In this document: in pieces, positions 1 to 10,149 of the stretch
How the letters are laid out: every line of letters begins with the position of its first letter
How positions within the stretch are numbered: position 1 is the stretch's first letter
Assembly: GCA_004352715.1 (NCBI GenBank)
Contig: SCFE01000013.1
Span: 1,833,388-1,897,387 of the forward strand
From: Hofstenia miamia
Taxonomy: Eukaryota; Xenacoelomorpha; Acoela
Reading direction: 5' to 3'
Length of the DNA stretch: 64,000 bases
Translations under genes and position numbers: made by a program
The notes under the pieces: generated by a model
Database searches by the model: none
The model's input: only the letters and a program-made list of their open reading frames with translations
Told to the model about the DNA's origin: nothing

Positions 1-5
1 ATTAA

Positions 6-179
6 AGATACAATAAGTATGGTCGAACTGTGAAGATCAAGCTTGATAGCAATGAGTATTTCTTCTTACCGAGAAGGTACGCATACCAAATAACAAATGA
101 AGACGTACCTTTATTAGTTGGTGGTCAGGTGACGAGGCTTAAATGCAGTGGTCAGACCGTGAAACTTTCTTTTGTTTAG
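6..179 (+). CDS. Terminal exon of a gene starting upstream; 'NKYG...FLP+R' domain protein
   Basis: An open frame of about 57 codons runs from the left edge to a TAG at 177-179. It opens with RYNKYGRTVKIKLDSNEYFF and then LPRRYAYQITNEDVPLLVGG. The pattern NKYG, a beta-rich stretch, FLP+R, then 'T(D/N)ED' resembles a small beta-rich domain that I recall from many insect proteins of mobile or viral origin; the function is unproven. An AG at 6-7 could be a splice acceptor, because the frame has a stop (TAA) just before it at 3-5. An AATAAA lies 41 bases after the stop, which fits a real 3' end. The rest of the gene must lie to the left of the window. The coding call is fairly likely and the family call is tentative. 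Confidence 0.55.
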   Translation, partial: RYNKYGRTVKIKLDSNEYFFLPRRYAYQITNEDVPLLVGGQVTRLKCSGQTVKLSFV

Positions 180-219
180 TGTTTATATATCTCCTTTTTA
201 AAGTTTATACTAAAACTGT

Positions 220-225
220 AATAAA
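220..225 (+). promoter_or_regulatory. Poly(A) signal AATAAA
   Basis: AATAAA lies about 41 bases downstream of the TAG that closes the exon at 6-179, a normal spacing for an animal 3' end. Confidence 0.5.
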
Positions 226-673
226 ATTTGGATTTTGTTAAATGTCTATGACGAAAAGATATCTTCATTTTAACACATTACAAGTTTTGTTTCATGTGAT
301 TACGAATTACTATAAAAATTTCACACATTTAATATCTTTGCTAACAAAAATTTGTATAAGACTTGATGAAAATATATTTTATTAAATGGAATTGTTTCTA
401 ATGACACATCATTTTGAAAGAAAATAAATCCAAAAAACAAAACTTAAAACATTACAAACTTTTCTTTCACATATTTTGATTATTAGCGATTTTTTAGAAT
501 ATAATTTCGAGATCTATACATTTAGAAACGTAAAGTGGAAGTGTATGCAGAGTCAAAACGTTATGCAAAACGAATATTTGTCAATTGTGTTTAAACATGT
601 TCTAGTGAAACCATAACAAAGTGTTAGATGTATTAAAACCCGTAGCAATACATCAAAAATTGGTACTAAATCT
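226..673. other. AT-rich non-coding
   Basis: I see no coding frame, repeat or RNA gene here. The short open frames have no recognisable protein and T-rich composition. Confidence 0.5.
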
Positions 674-1740
674 AGTAATAAAATTACATATTTTAGACTT
701 TCAAATAGTAGAAATATACTTGGAAATCCATTATATATTGGCATTCTCTCCAATGCTATGCCTTAGAAACTCTAGCAAAATCGGATTTATTATTAAAAAT
801 TGTCAATCTCTATATGATTTTAAAACGTTTAATGGGAAAATGGAGTTAAAATCTGGTTTTCCTAATTGCATATTGTGAGATATATATTTAATATTTGAAT
901 ACAACGAGTAAGCCGTCTTGAAGAAGTATTTATTTCATTTTATCAGTTTCTGATAATTGTAATTTACGCTATTTATTTCTATATTTAGAAAATGTTCCAA
1001 AGTTGTTTTAATACCTAATNAGTAATAAAATTACATATTTTAGACTTTCAAATAGTAGAAAAATACTTGGAAATCCATTATATATTGCAATTCTCTCCAA
1101 TGCTATGCCTTAGAAACTCTAGCAAAATCGGATTTATTATTAAAAATTGTCAATCTCTATATGATTTTAAAACGTTTAATGGGAAAATGGAGTTAAAATC
1201 TGGTTTTCCTAATTGCATATTGTGAGATATATATTTAATATTTGAATACAATGAGTAAGCCGTCTTGAAGAATTATTTATTTCATTTTATCAGTTTCTGA
1301 TAATTGTAATTTACGCTTTTTATTTATATATTTAGAAAATGTTCCAAAGTTGTTTTAATACCTAATGTACAAATTTAACGATTGTTGTTGTGTTTTTATA
1401 ATCTCATACACAATTACAAGTATATTTTAAAAATCAATCAATTNTGATTTTAAAACGTTTAATGGGAAAATGGAGTTAAAATCTGGTTTTCCTAATTGCA
1501 TATTGTGAGATATATATTTAATATTTGAATACAATGAGTAAGCCGTCTTGAAGGAGTATTTATTTCATTTTATCAGTTTCTGATAATTGTAATTTACGAT
1601 ATTTATTTCTATATTTAGAAAATGTTCCAAAGTTGTTTTAATACCTAATGTACAAAATGTAGTTTAAATCATTTAACGATTGTTGTTGTGTTTTTATAAT
1701 CTCATACACAATTACAAGTATATTTTAAAAATCAATCAAT
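674..1740. repeat. Same ~350-400 bp stretch present three times, joined by single Ns
   Basis: 674-1019, 1021-1443 and 1445-1740 overlap in sequence: each contains 'gattttaaaacgtttaatgg', and the first two begin with 'agtaataaaattacat'. The copies differ by small substitutions and by one indel of about 14 bases ('atgtagtttaaatc' is missing from copy two). The Ns sit exactly at the junctions, so these look like contig ends from two haplotypes that were abutted rather than merged. A biological tandem repeat is less likely. Confidence 0.7.
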
Positions 1741-3075
1741 TTAATCATTTTACGTAAATGTATTTTTTATGAAAATGTGTTAGTCATTTTGTAATTCAAA
1801 ATGTTTGGCGAGTTTCATGACATCTAATTGATTCGTTTTTGAAATGGCGCTATGTATTCATTTGCGATTATCAAAATTTACTCATTGACTGAAGAAAAAT
1901 GCGAATGTTAACATTTTTTTTAACATTGTAAAGCTGTGTATAGCATTGAAAGCATTTTGTTTTTAGTTTAGAAATTTGATGTTTCATTTTCCACTTTGTA
2001 GATCAATACATAAATGCACATGTTAGGAATAATATTATCAACGATTTTTATATCCTTTTTAAGATTTATACAATACGTGTGTTATTATCTAATTTTCTCA
2101 GAATTCTGCATCTCATGAGCGTTTGAAAATTCATACAATTTATTATTTTGAAAGCAAATAAAAATGATAATTTTTTACATTAATGCACTTTGTGTCAAGC
2201 CGAGGTATTTATTTGTTGTGAGATTTTGTTCTTTTAGTTGGCATCTCATTAATGTTTAATACTATTTGGGAAAGCAAACAAATTTTTATTATGTAAAGAT
2301 TAATAAATTTATCATTCTTTAACCACATGTACTTTCTGTGAAACAATTCAAACCTTTGTTAAATATTGATTGTATTCAACGTATTAATATATTTATTTTT
2401 ATAAATAAAATCTGTATAAAATAATATCTGAATTTACAATAAAGATTACTCATACTCTTTCGATCACTTGTTCTATCCCATTTCTTGTACTCATCTTGTT
2501 TATTAACGAATTTAAGGAAAAAAGCAAAATCGAAATTAGATAAAGTATTTAAATAGGGAATAAACATAATTAGTAACAAAAATAAAAAGAAATAATATGT
2601 AAATAGCATCTAAGATCATTAGAAGCTCTTCAAAATATTAGATGATTATCGATATTTTGGAAAAGAAAATCGAACATTTCTAGTCATTTAAATCTAAGAA
2701 CGAAAACGTTTGGTAAATCTAAGTATAATAGAAAAGTAAAAAAAATGGATTCCTAAATTATTCAATATCGCTATGGAACAAATTGGATTACAGCAAAAGA
2801 AGTGAAAAAAATTATACAATATTTAAGAAGAAGATGAAAAACATGATTATACGAAAAAATATCAATTATCTGATTAATTATCGAATAAGATGTGCAACTC
2901 AAGAACAATAATAAAAAATATTTATTAATTATATGTAGTTTATAAATGTAACCAAAAAACAAAAAATTACCGTGATAACTAAGCTCATATCAAGAAAGTT
3001 GCATTATTTATATTCTTAATACGTTTGTAAACTTAATACATGTATAATGTATATGTACATGAGAATTTGAATATA
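1741..3075. other. AT-rich non-coding
   Basis: Nothing recognisable was found. The minus-strand open frames near 2376 and 2771 are low-complexity and unsupported. Confidence 0.45.
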
Positions 3076-3103
3076 TGTTGTTGTTGTTGTTGTTGTTGTT
3101 GTT
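3076..3103. repeat. (TTG)n microsatellite at an assembly gap
   Basis: About nine TTG units run straight into the N run at 3104-3555, so the assembly probably broke on this repeat. Confidence 0.9.
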
Positions 3104-3555
3104 NNNNNNNNNNNNNNNNNNNNNNNNNNNNNNNNNNNNNNNNNNNNNNNNNNNNNNNNNNNNNNNNNNNNNNNNNNNNNNNNNNNNNNNNNNNNNNNNN
3201 NNNNNNNNNNNNNNNNNNNNNNNNNNNNNNNNNNNNNNNNNNNNNNNNNNNNNNNNNNNNNNNNNNNNNNNNNNNNNNNNNNNNNNNNNNNNNNNNNNNN
3301 NNNNNNNNNNNNNNNNNNNNNNNNNNNNNNNNNNNNNNNNNNNNNNNNNNNNNNNNNNNNNNNNNNNNNNNNNNNNNNNNNNNNNNNNNNNNNNNNNNNN
3401 NNNNNNNNNNNNNNNNNNNNNNNNNNNNNNNNNNNNNNNNNNNNNNNNNNNNNNNNNNNNNNNNNNNNNNNNNNNNNNNNNNNNNNNNNNNNNNNNNNNN
3501 NNNNNNNNNNNNNNNNNNNNNNNNNNNNNNNNNNNNNNNNNNNNNNNNNNNNNNN
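3104..3555. other. Assembly gap (Ns)
   Basis: 452 undetermined bases. Confidence 0.99.
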
Positions 3556-3706
3556 TTATTTTTACTTGGAAATATTTTTCGATTCCACTTTTTAAACAAG
3601 TATACAAATTATTTTTACTTGGAAATATTTTTCGATTCCACTTTTTAAACAAGTATGTAAATTATTTTTACTTGGAAATATTTTTCGATTCCACTTTTTA
3701 AACAAG
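3556..3706. repeat. 53-bp tandem repeat, about three units
   Basis: The unit begins 'ttatttttacttggaaatat' and ends with 'aacaagtatacaaa'. It repeats at 3556, 3609 and 3662 with one or two changes. The array probably continues into the gap on its left. Confidence 0.9.
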
Positions 3707-3860
3707 TAAGTTAATGTGGGAAAGTAATACATGTAAAGTAAGTTAATGTGGGAAAGTAAAACTAAAAAATGTAAGGTAATGTGGGAAAGTAAAAAATGTA
3801 AGTTAATGTGGGAAAGTAAAACTAAAAAATGTTTGGTAATGTGGGAAAGTAAAACTAAAA
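3705..3860. repeat. Minisatellite built on 'gttaatgtgggaaagtaaaa'
   Basis: Irregular units of about 20-35 bases share 'gtaatgtgggaaagta', mixed with 'actaaaaaatgt'. The same array recurs at 5484-5700 on the other side of the second gap. Confidence 0.85.
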
Positions 3861-4113
3861 AAGTAAAAAAATGCAAACTAAATTAGGCCACATAAATAAC
3901 ACAAAAACTAGTAAAAGTACATGCAAGACGTCAATAAAACACCCCCAGCCATATCCACGAGGTCTCAGGTCAAAGGCCACCCCTCTCGACCAATCACAAA
4001 AAAGTGTAACAGGCTGGACTCCCCCTCTCGACCAATCAGAAAAAAGTGGCATGGGCTTCACTCCACCTCTTGACCAATCAGAAAAAAGTGGCACAAACTT
4101 CACTCGGCCATTA
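3861..4113 (+). repeat. Module A: direct-repeat copy with CRE-like and CCAAT motifs
   Basis: This is a GC-richer block, nearly identical over about 150 bases to 5704-5912. It contains 'aagacgtcaat' (CRE-like), then three copies of a ~51-base unit with 'cgaccaatcagaaaaaagtg'. GACCAATCAG matches the classic NF-Y (CCAAT-box) consensus. No start codon or protein is supported; open frames across it are incidental. It could be the U3-like or subterminal part of an uncharacterised element. Confidence 0.7.
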
Positions 4114-4125
4114 CTACTCTTATGA

Positions 4126-4350
4126 GCCTAGCAGATATGCAGACAAGTCATCTACGTCAACTGATATAGATAAACTAGAAGCTTATCTGATAATTGATAG
4201 CCTCAAGACCAGTTTAAATATTTTGGACTGGTGGCGAGTTTCCTCTAACTGTCCATTAAAAATAAGAAACTTCGGTAGTTATGATCTATTCTATTTATAG
4301 CCGAATTGATTGATATCTAAAATATCAGTGAGCGCATTTGTGTATTAAGA
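4126..4350 (+). pseudogene. hAT transposase C-terminal dimerisation fragment
   Basis: The plus frame reads DIDKLEAYLIIDSLKTSLN followed by ILDWWRVSSNCPLKIRNF. This matches the C-terminal hAT dimerisation region in order: a 'E(L/V)..YL' start, 'D.L.WW', then 'FP.L...A'. A weak 'ISVSAF' follows where intact hAT proteins have 'S.S.ERAFS'. Stops and indels break the frame after about 4300. Only this tail remains, and no terminal repeats were found. It is unrelated in position to the hAT fragment at 19972-21430. Confidence 0.6.
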
Positions 4351-4364
4351 TACTATCAATGGAT

Positions 4365-4625
4365 CTAAGCATCTTGTTGTAGTTGACATTACTGTTATAG
4401 GTCTAAAATCTTCATAATTATTTTTATCCGGACATTGTACTTTAGGAATTGGTGTAACAGAAACCGCTTTCCACTTAGTTGGGTACCGAAATTCTGAAAT
4501 GTACTTTTGATACAGATATTGATATGATTTGGAAAGGTCTTAAGCCTGCTTGCCTGCTGAGGTCTTAGCTTCAACTTTTTGGAATATATCTTCTACCATC
4601 ACATCGTTGATTGCTGGGACATTTG
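4365..4625 (-). pseudogene. LINE reverse transcriptase N-terminal fragment
   Basis: The minus strand reads FRYPTKWKAVSVTPIPKV, a short charged stretch, then DFRPITVMST. This is the RT 0-1 region of jockey/CR1-type LINEs ('P..WK.A.V.PIPK....DFRPIS'). The fragment lacks the YADD core and has stops. It ends a few bases before the LTR fragment at 4631. Confidence 0.6.
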
Positions 4626-4630
4626 TATAG

Positions 4631-4946
4631 TGTAACATAATTCAGAATCATGTGTGGTCAAATTAAGAGAAACAAAGGAATGAAAGAAGACTGAATTTTG
4701 ATATAAATATTAATTGTAAAAACACATGATTATGATTAGTTAATTATTTGTACAATTTATAAGCAGTAATTTTTCTATTAATTAATTGGCAGTACAAAAT
4801 GATATTTGACAATTGGTAAGAAGGCCAAGTCGCAAAATGCTAATTAATGCTGACGTGCGCGAGACGGCAGACGAAAGAAATCAAGGATTAATAAATTGTC
4901 AACAACTCAGCAATAACAGGTACTAGCCAAATATTTGAGTGTTTAA
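4631..4946 (+). mobile_element. 5' part of a Gypsy LTR related to element 1, cut by a gap
   Basis: It begins 'tgtaacataattcagaatca' and follows the first ~300 bases of the element 1 LTR (41716 onward) in order. Shared blocks include 'catgtgtggtca', 'aaacacatgat', 'gtatttgacaa' (here gatatttgacaa), 'taatgctgacgt' and 'taacaggtactag'. Divergence is much greater than between the two LTRs of element 1, so it is an older copy. The Ns from 4947 hide the rest. Confidence 0.75.
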
Positions 4947-5473
4947 NNNNNNNNNNNNNNNNNNNNNNNNNNNNNNNNNNNNNNNNNNNNNNNNNNNNNN
5001 NNNNNNNNNNNNNNNNNNNNNNNNNNNNNNNNNNNNNNNNNNNNNNNNNNNNNNNNNNNNNNNNNNNNNNNNNNNNNNNNNNNNNNNNNNNNNNNNNNNN
5101 NNNNNNNNNNNNNNNNNNNNNNNNNNNNNNNNNNNNNNNNNNNNNNNNNNNNNNNNNNNNNNNNNNNNNNNNNNNNNNNNNNNNNNNNNNNNNNNNNNNN
5201 NNNNNNNNNNNNNNNNNNNNNNNNNNNNNNNNNNNNNNNNNNNNNNNNNNNNNNNNNNNNNNNNNNNNNNNNNNNNNNNNNNNNNNNNNNNNNNNNNNNN
5301 NNNNNNNNNNNNNNNNNNNNNNNNNNNNNNNNNNNNNNNNNNNNNNNNNNNNNNNNNNNNNNNNNNNNNNNNNNNNNNNNNNNNNNNNNNNNNNNNNNNN
5401 NNNNNNNNNNNNNNNNNNNNNNNNNNNNNNNNNNNNNNNNNNNNNNNNNNNNNNNNNNNNNNNNNNNNNNNNN
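4947..5473. other. Assembly gap (Ns)
   Basis: 527 undetermined bases. Confidence 0.99.
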
Positions 5474-5700
5474 TAAAAACTAAAAAAATGTATGTTAATG
5501 TGGGAAACTAAAAACTAAAAAAATGTATGTTAATGTGGGAAATTAAAAAATGTAAGTTAATGTGGGAAAGTAAAACATGTAAAGTAAATTAATGTGGGAA
5601 AGTAATACATGTAATTATGTGGGAAAGTAAAAACTAAAAAAATGTAATGTAATGTGGGAAATTAAAAAAATGTAAGTTAATGTGGGAAAGTAAAAACTAA
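5474..5700. repeat. Second 'gttaatgtgggaaagta' minisatellite array
   Basis: Same unit and irregular spacing as 3705-3860. It leads into module B just as the first array leads into module A. Confidence 0.85.
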
Positions 5701-5912
5701 AAAAGTAAAAAAATGCAAACTAAATTAGGCCACATAAATAACACAAAAACTAGTAAAAGTACATGCATGACGTCAGTAAAACACCTCCGCCAATATCCAC
5801 GACGTCTCAGGTCAAAGGCCACCCCTCTCGACCAATCAGAAAAAAGTGGGACGGGCTACGAGCCACCTCTCGACCAATCAGAAAAAAGTGGGATGGGGTA
5901 CGAGTCTCTTAA
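5701..5912 (+). repeat. Module B: second copy of the CRE/CCAAT module
   Basis: From 'gtaaaaaaatgcaaactaaa' onward it matches module A at about 95% by eye. It has a perfect CRE palindrome (TGACGTCA at about 5768) where module A has 'agacgtca', and two rather than three CCAAT units. It lies in the same orientation as module A about 1.84 kb away, so the pair could be segmental duplicates or the two ends of an element. Confidence 0.7.
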
Positions 5913-5928
5913 TACTACTGATGCGTAA

Positions 5929-6665
5929 TTTTACAATCATTGAAAAAAGAAATTTGGTCATTCTTATAAAAAGTTGATTTCAAGTCCTGGTAATACAATA
6001 TGACACCGTTTAGCAGTGCTGCGTTAGGTTATTGTTTTACTAAATTTTAACATCAATACTTAACAAATAGAATTTCTGCAATCTGCAAAAAAATGTGGTA
6101 TTTCATATTTAACGTTATTCCCATTATTTATAGCGTTCGTATATTAGTGCTACTGAAACATTTATAAATATATAAGAATTGACTTTAAAACATCTAGTGA
6201 CGTAAGTTATAGAAGTAAAAAAAACAATAAATTGATTCCATTTTAATGCATATAAATCTTTGTATGCATCTTCACGCAAATGCAGGTTCCTGTTTTTGAA
6301 AGAGGAACTGTTCACGGACAAAGGAACTAACTAAAATTCACACCTCTAAATTTTTTTATTACATAATCAAATAATAATACAAAATTATATTTACAATCAT
6401 TCAAAATCATCTACACATTTACAAAATCCAATTATTTAGTTACTATTAACTAAAATTTCTCATGTTAAGAATACTAAAGTTCAATTAAGCATTGAATTAT
6501 GTAGTTTGTCTACATCCTCTTCACAAGTAGCTTCATTCGCTTGCAGTCTATGCACTTTGTAAAACGTCTGTAATTGTGCGCGGGGATTGTTTTCTACACA
6601 TGTTACATGTATGTGATTTCCACAACTAAGTAATAAAGCAATCTGAATGAAAGATATGTCATAAG
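5929..6665. other. Non-coding; nothing recognised
   Basis: Mostly AT-rich sequence without a recognisable protein, RNA or repeat. Confidence 0.4.
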
Positions 6666-6667
6666 TC

Positions 6668-7060
6668 CAGCTTTAAAGTCAAATGGCCAGCATTGCTGAT
6701 TTTAGTTCTGAGATGCCTGATTACATCTTAGTAGGACGCTTTCCTCTTCTCCGCTACTTTCAGACCAATTTGCTTAATGGTCTTATAAGTTGAGCGGCTG
6801 CATCCTCCAGTCTTCGCAAAGATCAAGGCAGTGAAGGGACTATCTATGCTCAACGTTAATTATTCATTCTTCATATTTGGACTTTTTGAGCCCCTCGTGA
6901 TACCCATATGCATCTTTTATCGTTGTTGGGCAATTCTTCGAGAGGGGGTTGAAAATCTTTACATCAAAGTCCATTTGCTTTGATATCTCGCCGTACCTCT
7001 TTTCTCGATTATAGTAGTGCGTACAATACAGTGCTGCAAAATAAGTTGCTTAATAAGCTA
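6668..7060 (-). pseudogene. Retroelement polyprotein tail fragment
   Basis: Two minus-strand blocks follow each other. The first reads RYGEISKQMDFDVKIFNPLS. The second reads FTALIFAKTGGCSRSTYKTI, then AEKRK, then an interrupted 'Y*DVIRHLRTKIS'. I recall this order ('H..FNPLVF..TGG......YKRLA..I..KR...Y..V....R..ISFALLR') from the C-terminal tail of many invertebrate retroelement proteins; the exact clade is uncertain. One frameshift and at least one stop interrupt it. It lies head to head with the plus-strand LINE remnant at 7070. Confidence 0.45.
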
Positions 7061-7069
7061 TACTTGCAA

Positions 7070-7940
7070 TCGACATGATTAGCAAATTCTTCCAAATCAT
7101 ACCTTTTTAAGTTCAATCAAAGTGTTAAATATGGATGTAACAAACTCTCAGATAAAATTAATGTCAATGTAAGAGTACCTCACCGGGGATCATTATTGGT
7201 ATGTTATTCACATACCTTACAAATGAAATCTGTAATGAGCAAATAACATATCCCACAAAATCAAAAATATTCTGATGGCAAATGCATCACGGGAGAAATT
7301 TCAGTTTCATCTTGTGAAAGTGATGGTATTTGTTTCACGCATATTCTTGCCGATATAGTTCGATTGTCTGAGCAAAGCAATCTAATTATAAATGAAAAGA
7401 AATCTGCGATTCTCGCAGAATTGTTAATAACAAAACACGTTGCAAAATTATGGAATTTCCCTTGATGAGTGAAATCAAATACCTTGATGTAATGCTGAAC
7501 AAGAATTTGAATTGGAATAATCATGTGGAAGCGGTTGTAAAGAAAGCATATAGGTGCATTCTATCAATGTCATTTTTCATTGCATGGTCAATAGGTATTA
7601 CAGAAAGAAACAGAAAAGATCTTAAAAAACCTCTAAAATTCTTTGTTCAATTAACAAAATTGAAAAAGATCGATCTTATACAATCTATTAATTGAACAAC
7701 GCCGATAATATGCCAATGTGCGATATTATGTGCTGCTCACTATAGATTATTTAAAAAATATGCAGAGAAGATATATGAGGATAAACATCATCCACTGCAC
7801 AAAAGCATCGTTTTTTCTAAACATCAGACGAGGACAAAGGTAAGACTAGCCATGAAAAAAGATGTGCGATATTCTAGAACATTTTTTCCTGCAGCACTGA
7901 ACAATATTAATAATGGAACTTTCCCCCGGTTCCTATAGCA
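7070..7940 (+). pseudogene. LINE reverse transcriptase remnant (core to C-terminus)
   Basis: A degraded VRVPHRGSLL (for 'GVPQGS') lies near 7170. Then comes a region around 'ADIVRLSEQSNLIINEKKSA' equivalent to the palm, then EIKYLDVMLNKNLNWNNHVE at about 7465 ('K.LGV.LD..L.W..HI'). At about 7780-7900 DKHHPLHKSI and SRTFFPAALN match the usual LINE C-terminal '.HPL......R.....RSFIP.A'. The frame changes near 7450 and again after 7690. No ORF1, endonuclease or ends are visible. Confidence 0.65.
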
Positions 7941-8019
7941 ACTTTTTCCAATATTCCTTTTTACATAACACCTTGTGCTATGTACGGGAATTAAAGCTTG
8001 GATATATACATTCTTAATA

Positions 8020-8076
8020 NNNNNNNNNNNNNNNNNNNNNNNNNNNNNNNNNNNNNNNNNNNNNNNNNNNNNNNNN

Positions 8077-8107
<31 letters not shown>
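8020..8107. repeat. Short gap plus (AT)n microsatellite
   Basis: Ns at 8020-8076 are followed by about 15 AT units. The mariner element inserted at the end of this AT run, using its TA. Confidence 0.9.
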
Positions 8108-8110
<3 letters not shown>

Positions 8111-8136
8111 TGCGTCCAGAAAAAAATGACGAATTT
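8108..8136 (+). repeat. mariner left terminal inverted repeat
   Basis: 29 bases starting CAGTGCGTCC; the exact reverse complement of 9413-9441. Confidence 0.95.
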
Positions 8137-8142
8137 TAAATG

Positions 8143-9287
8143 TTAATAATTTATTGTATACTCGTCAAAAAGTAACGCGAACAAAGAAAGTATATTCAAC
8201 AATAACGCGGATTTATGAAAAAAAGTCACATATTTTTCAATATGTTGACCGTGACTGTCAATAATCGCTTGAAGACGAAAAGGAACACTCTCAACAACTC
8301 GAGCCAAAAAATCTTGAGTGAGAGAAGCAGTGCAACACGTTATTTTGGCTTTCAGTTGATTGATGTCGTTGAACTTTTCGTCACAGTAAACTAGATATTT
8401 TAAATACCCCCAAAAGAAGAAGTCCATGGGGTTTAAGTCAGGCGATCTTGGAGGCCAGCTGAAATCAAAATGAAGGTTTATCACTCTGTTTCCAGGAAAT
8501 TTTTCAGCCAAGTATGCTTTGACCGATCGTTCGATATGCGGAGGAGCGCCATCTTGCTGGAAGATGGCAGAAGTTAGGCAGCGTTTCCGGTGTAAAAAGG
8601 GCTCAACGTGCGTTTCTAACATATCGGATAGATCTGGCCTGTGAGTGTGTTGTCGAAGAAGAATGGTTCAAAAGCAAATTTGGATGTGAATGCACACCAC
8701 GCAAGAAGTTTTCGGGGCTGAAGTTGCTTTTGGTGCAGCACTTTTACATGCTCCTGTGACCAGCCGGTTCCACGAAGAGAATGAACATTACCGTCAACTG
8801 TGAAGTAGGTTTCATTAGTCCATAGAACTCTATCAAATTGAAGATCTTCCAGTGCACGTTGCGCAAAACGGACTCTTTGATCATAATCCGTGGGAAGCAA
8901 TTGTTGCACACATCTTGGCCGATATGGTTTGTAGTTGAACAATTTGAGATACTTGTGCGCTGTAGTCTTGGAACATTCCAAATCATTTGCAACATTTTGG
9001 ACACTTGTGAGACCATGGACATTGATTTGCATTTGCTCCTTTGCCTTGTCCGGAACGGTGGTGTCACCAGCAGCAAACAATAGTGTCCGACCGCTACCTT
9101 CCCGTCTTTTGACAGAAATATATCCATCTTTGTATTTCTCTATTATTTGTCTGACCTTGCACTCATTGAATACGTGGCGTTTCAGGCCTTTTTCTGTGTG
9201 ATACGCACGTACAGTTTGGGTTGGAGATTCGGCATTTTTGAAATAGAGACGTACAATATATCTTACGAGATCATCATTCTTCGCCAT
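8143..9287 (-). pseudogene. mariner transposase, frameshifted and with a mutated catalytic Asp
   Basis: The frame starts MAKNDDLVRYIVRLYF at 9287 and runs to a stop at 8616. The protein continues in another frame (MLETHVEPFLHRK...) to 8143, so one base has been gained or lost near 8620. The N-terminal half carries the helix-turn-helix region. The first catalytic motif reads VLWTNETYF where active enzymes have 'TDE', so the first Asp is Asn. The second motif FQQDGAPPH and the third SPDLNPMDFFFWG are intact. The two remaining acids are separated by about 42 residues, close to the DD41D group. The combined length of about 350 residues is normal. This copy cannot be active as it stands. Confidence 0.88.
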
Positions 9288-9412
9288 TTTGTAATTAAAT
9301 CACTAAATCAATAATGAATATAGATCGGAAAGGTAAATCCGCAACTATCTACTAAATGTCAGTGCAAATATCGTGGCGTTCAATTGAAGTATTAAAAAGT
9401 TAATAGCATTTG

Positions 9413-9441
9413 AAATTCGTCATTTTTTTCTGGACGCACTG
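9413..9441 (-). repeat. mariner right terminal inverted repeat
   Basis: 29 bases ending GGACGCACTG; followed by the TA target duplication at 9442-9443. Confidence 0.95.
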
Positions 9442-9443
9442 TA

Positions 9444-10149
9444 TGGCAATTATTTGAATGGTACACTAGCTGCAATCTAGTTTTATATGCAAATGATACT
9501 TGTATATTCTACGCTAAGAAGTAATTAGAGGTTTCAATTCCCAAAATCGAATTTAATATCCCCTTTCAAATCCGGTGATTTTCAATGCACCTATTTTGCA
9601 TTAGGGTCTTTTCATAGTGAATCCATTTATAAATAGTAGTCTATGTAAACACAATAATTTTTTTTATAATAATACATCCATCAATCCCGACTAAAGATGA
9701 ATAAAATTATTTAGGAATAATGATTGATTTAAAATTTTTATTTACCTAGCACTTTATATCTAAGCAAAAAAGTTGCTTCTGGTGTGCGTTATTCCCTGTG
9801 CACCATTCTTGAATAAGTTTAACTAATAATTATTCTAATATTAGTACAGTAGCGATCAAAAGTTTTCCGACGCCTAACTGAACAAATTCTTTTTACAGTG
9901 ATGAACACTATAGCTTTGATTTTTTGAAATTGGGTTAATTATAGCATTATGAATTCAAATTTCTCCTTAATTTTAATATATGCAATTTAATTTTCATCCT
10001 ATGACCCTCTAAAGGGCCCCCCTAAAACTATGTTAATAAATATGCAGGGTATGTAAAATATAACACAAAAAATTATGAATATTCTAAGTTCTTCATGCCG
10101 AATACGATTTTTATATTATTTTGAATGTAATGATCAGATATTTATATTA
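9444..10149. other. AT-rich non-coding
   Basis: No gene was seen. A lone 'cagtagcgatcaaaagtttt' at 9847 resembles a Tc1-type terminal repeat, but no partner was found. A (TA)n run lies at about 10156-10176. Confidence 0.4.

Larger units (their letters stand above)
8108..9441 (-). mobile_element. Complete mariner-like DNA transposon (DD41D-like group)
   Basis: The 1334 bp element is bounded by 29 bp inverted repeats (8108-8136 and 9413-9441) that begin CAGTGCGTCCAG and are identical by eye. A TA dinucleotide lies on both sides (8106-8107 and 9442-9443), the Tc1/mariner target duplication. The single transposase gene lies on the minus strand and fills most of the interior. Perfect ends suggest recent insertion or mobilisation, although the transposase itself is broken. 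Confidence 0.92.

Noticed and set aside
3008-3701. Long open frames on both strands across the first N run
   Set aside because: They are artefacts of translating Ns.
9847-9873. Tc1-like terminal repeat (cagtagcgatcaaaagtttt)
   Set aside because: No inverted partner was found within several kb, and there is no transposase beside it.
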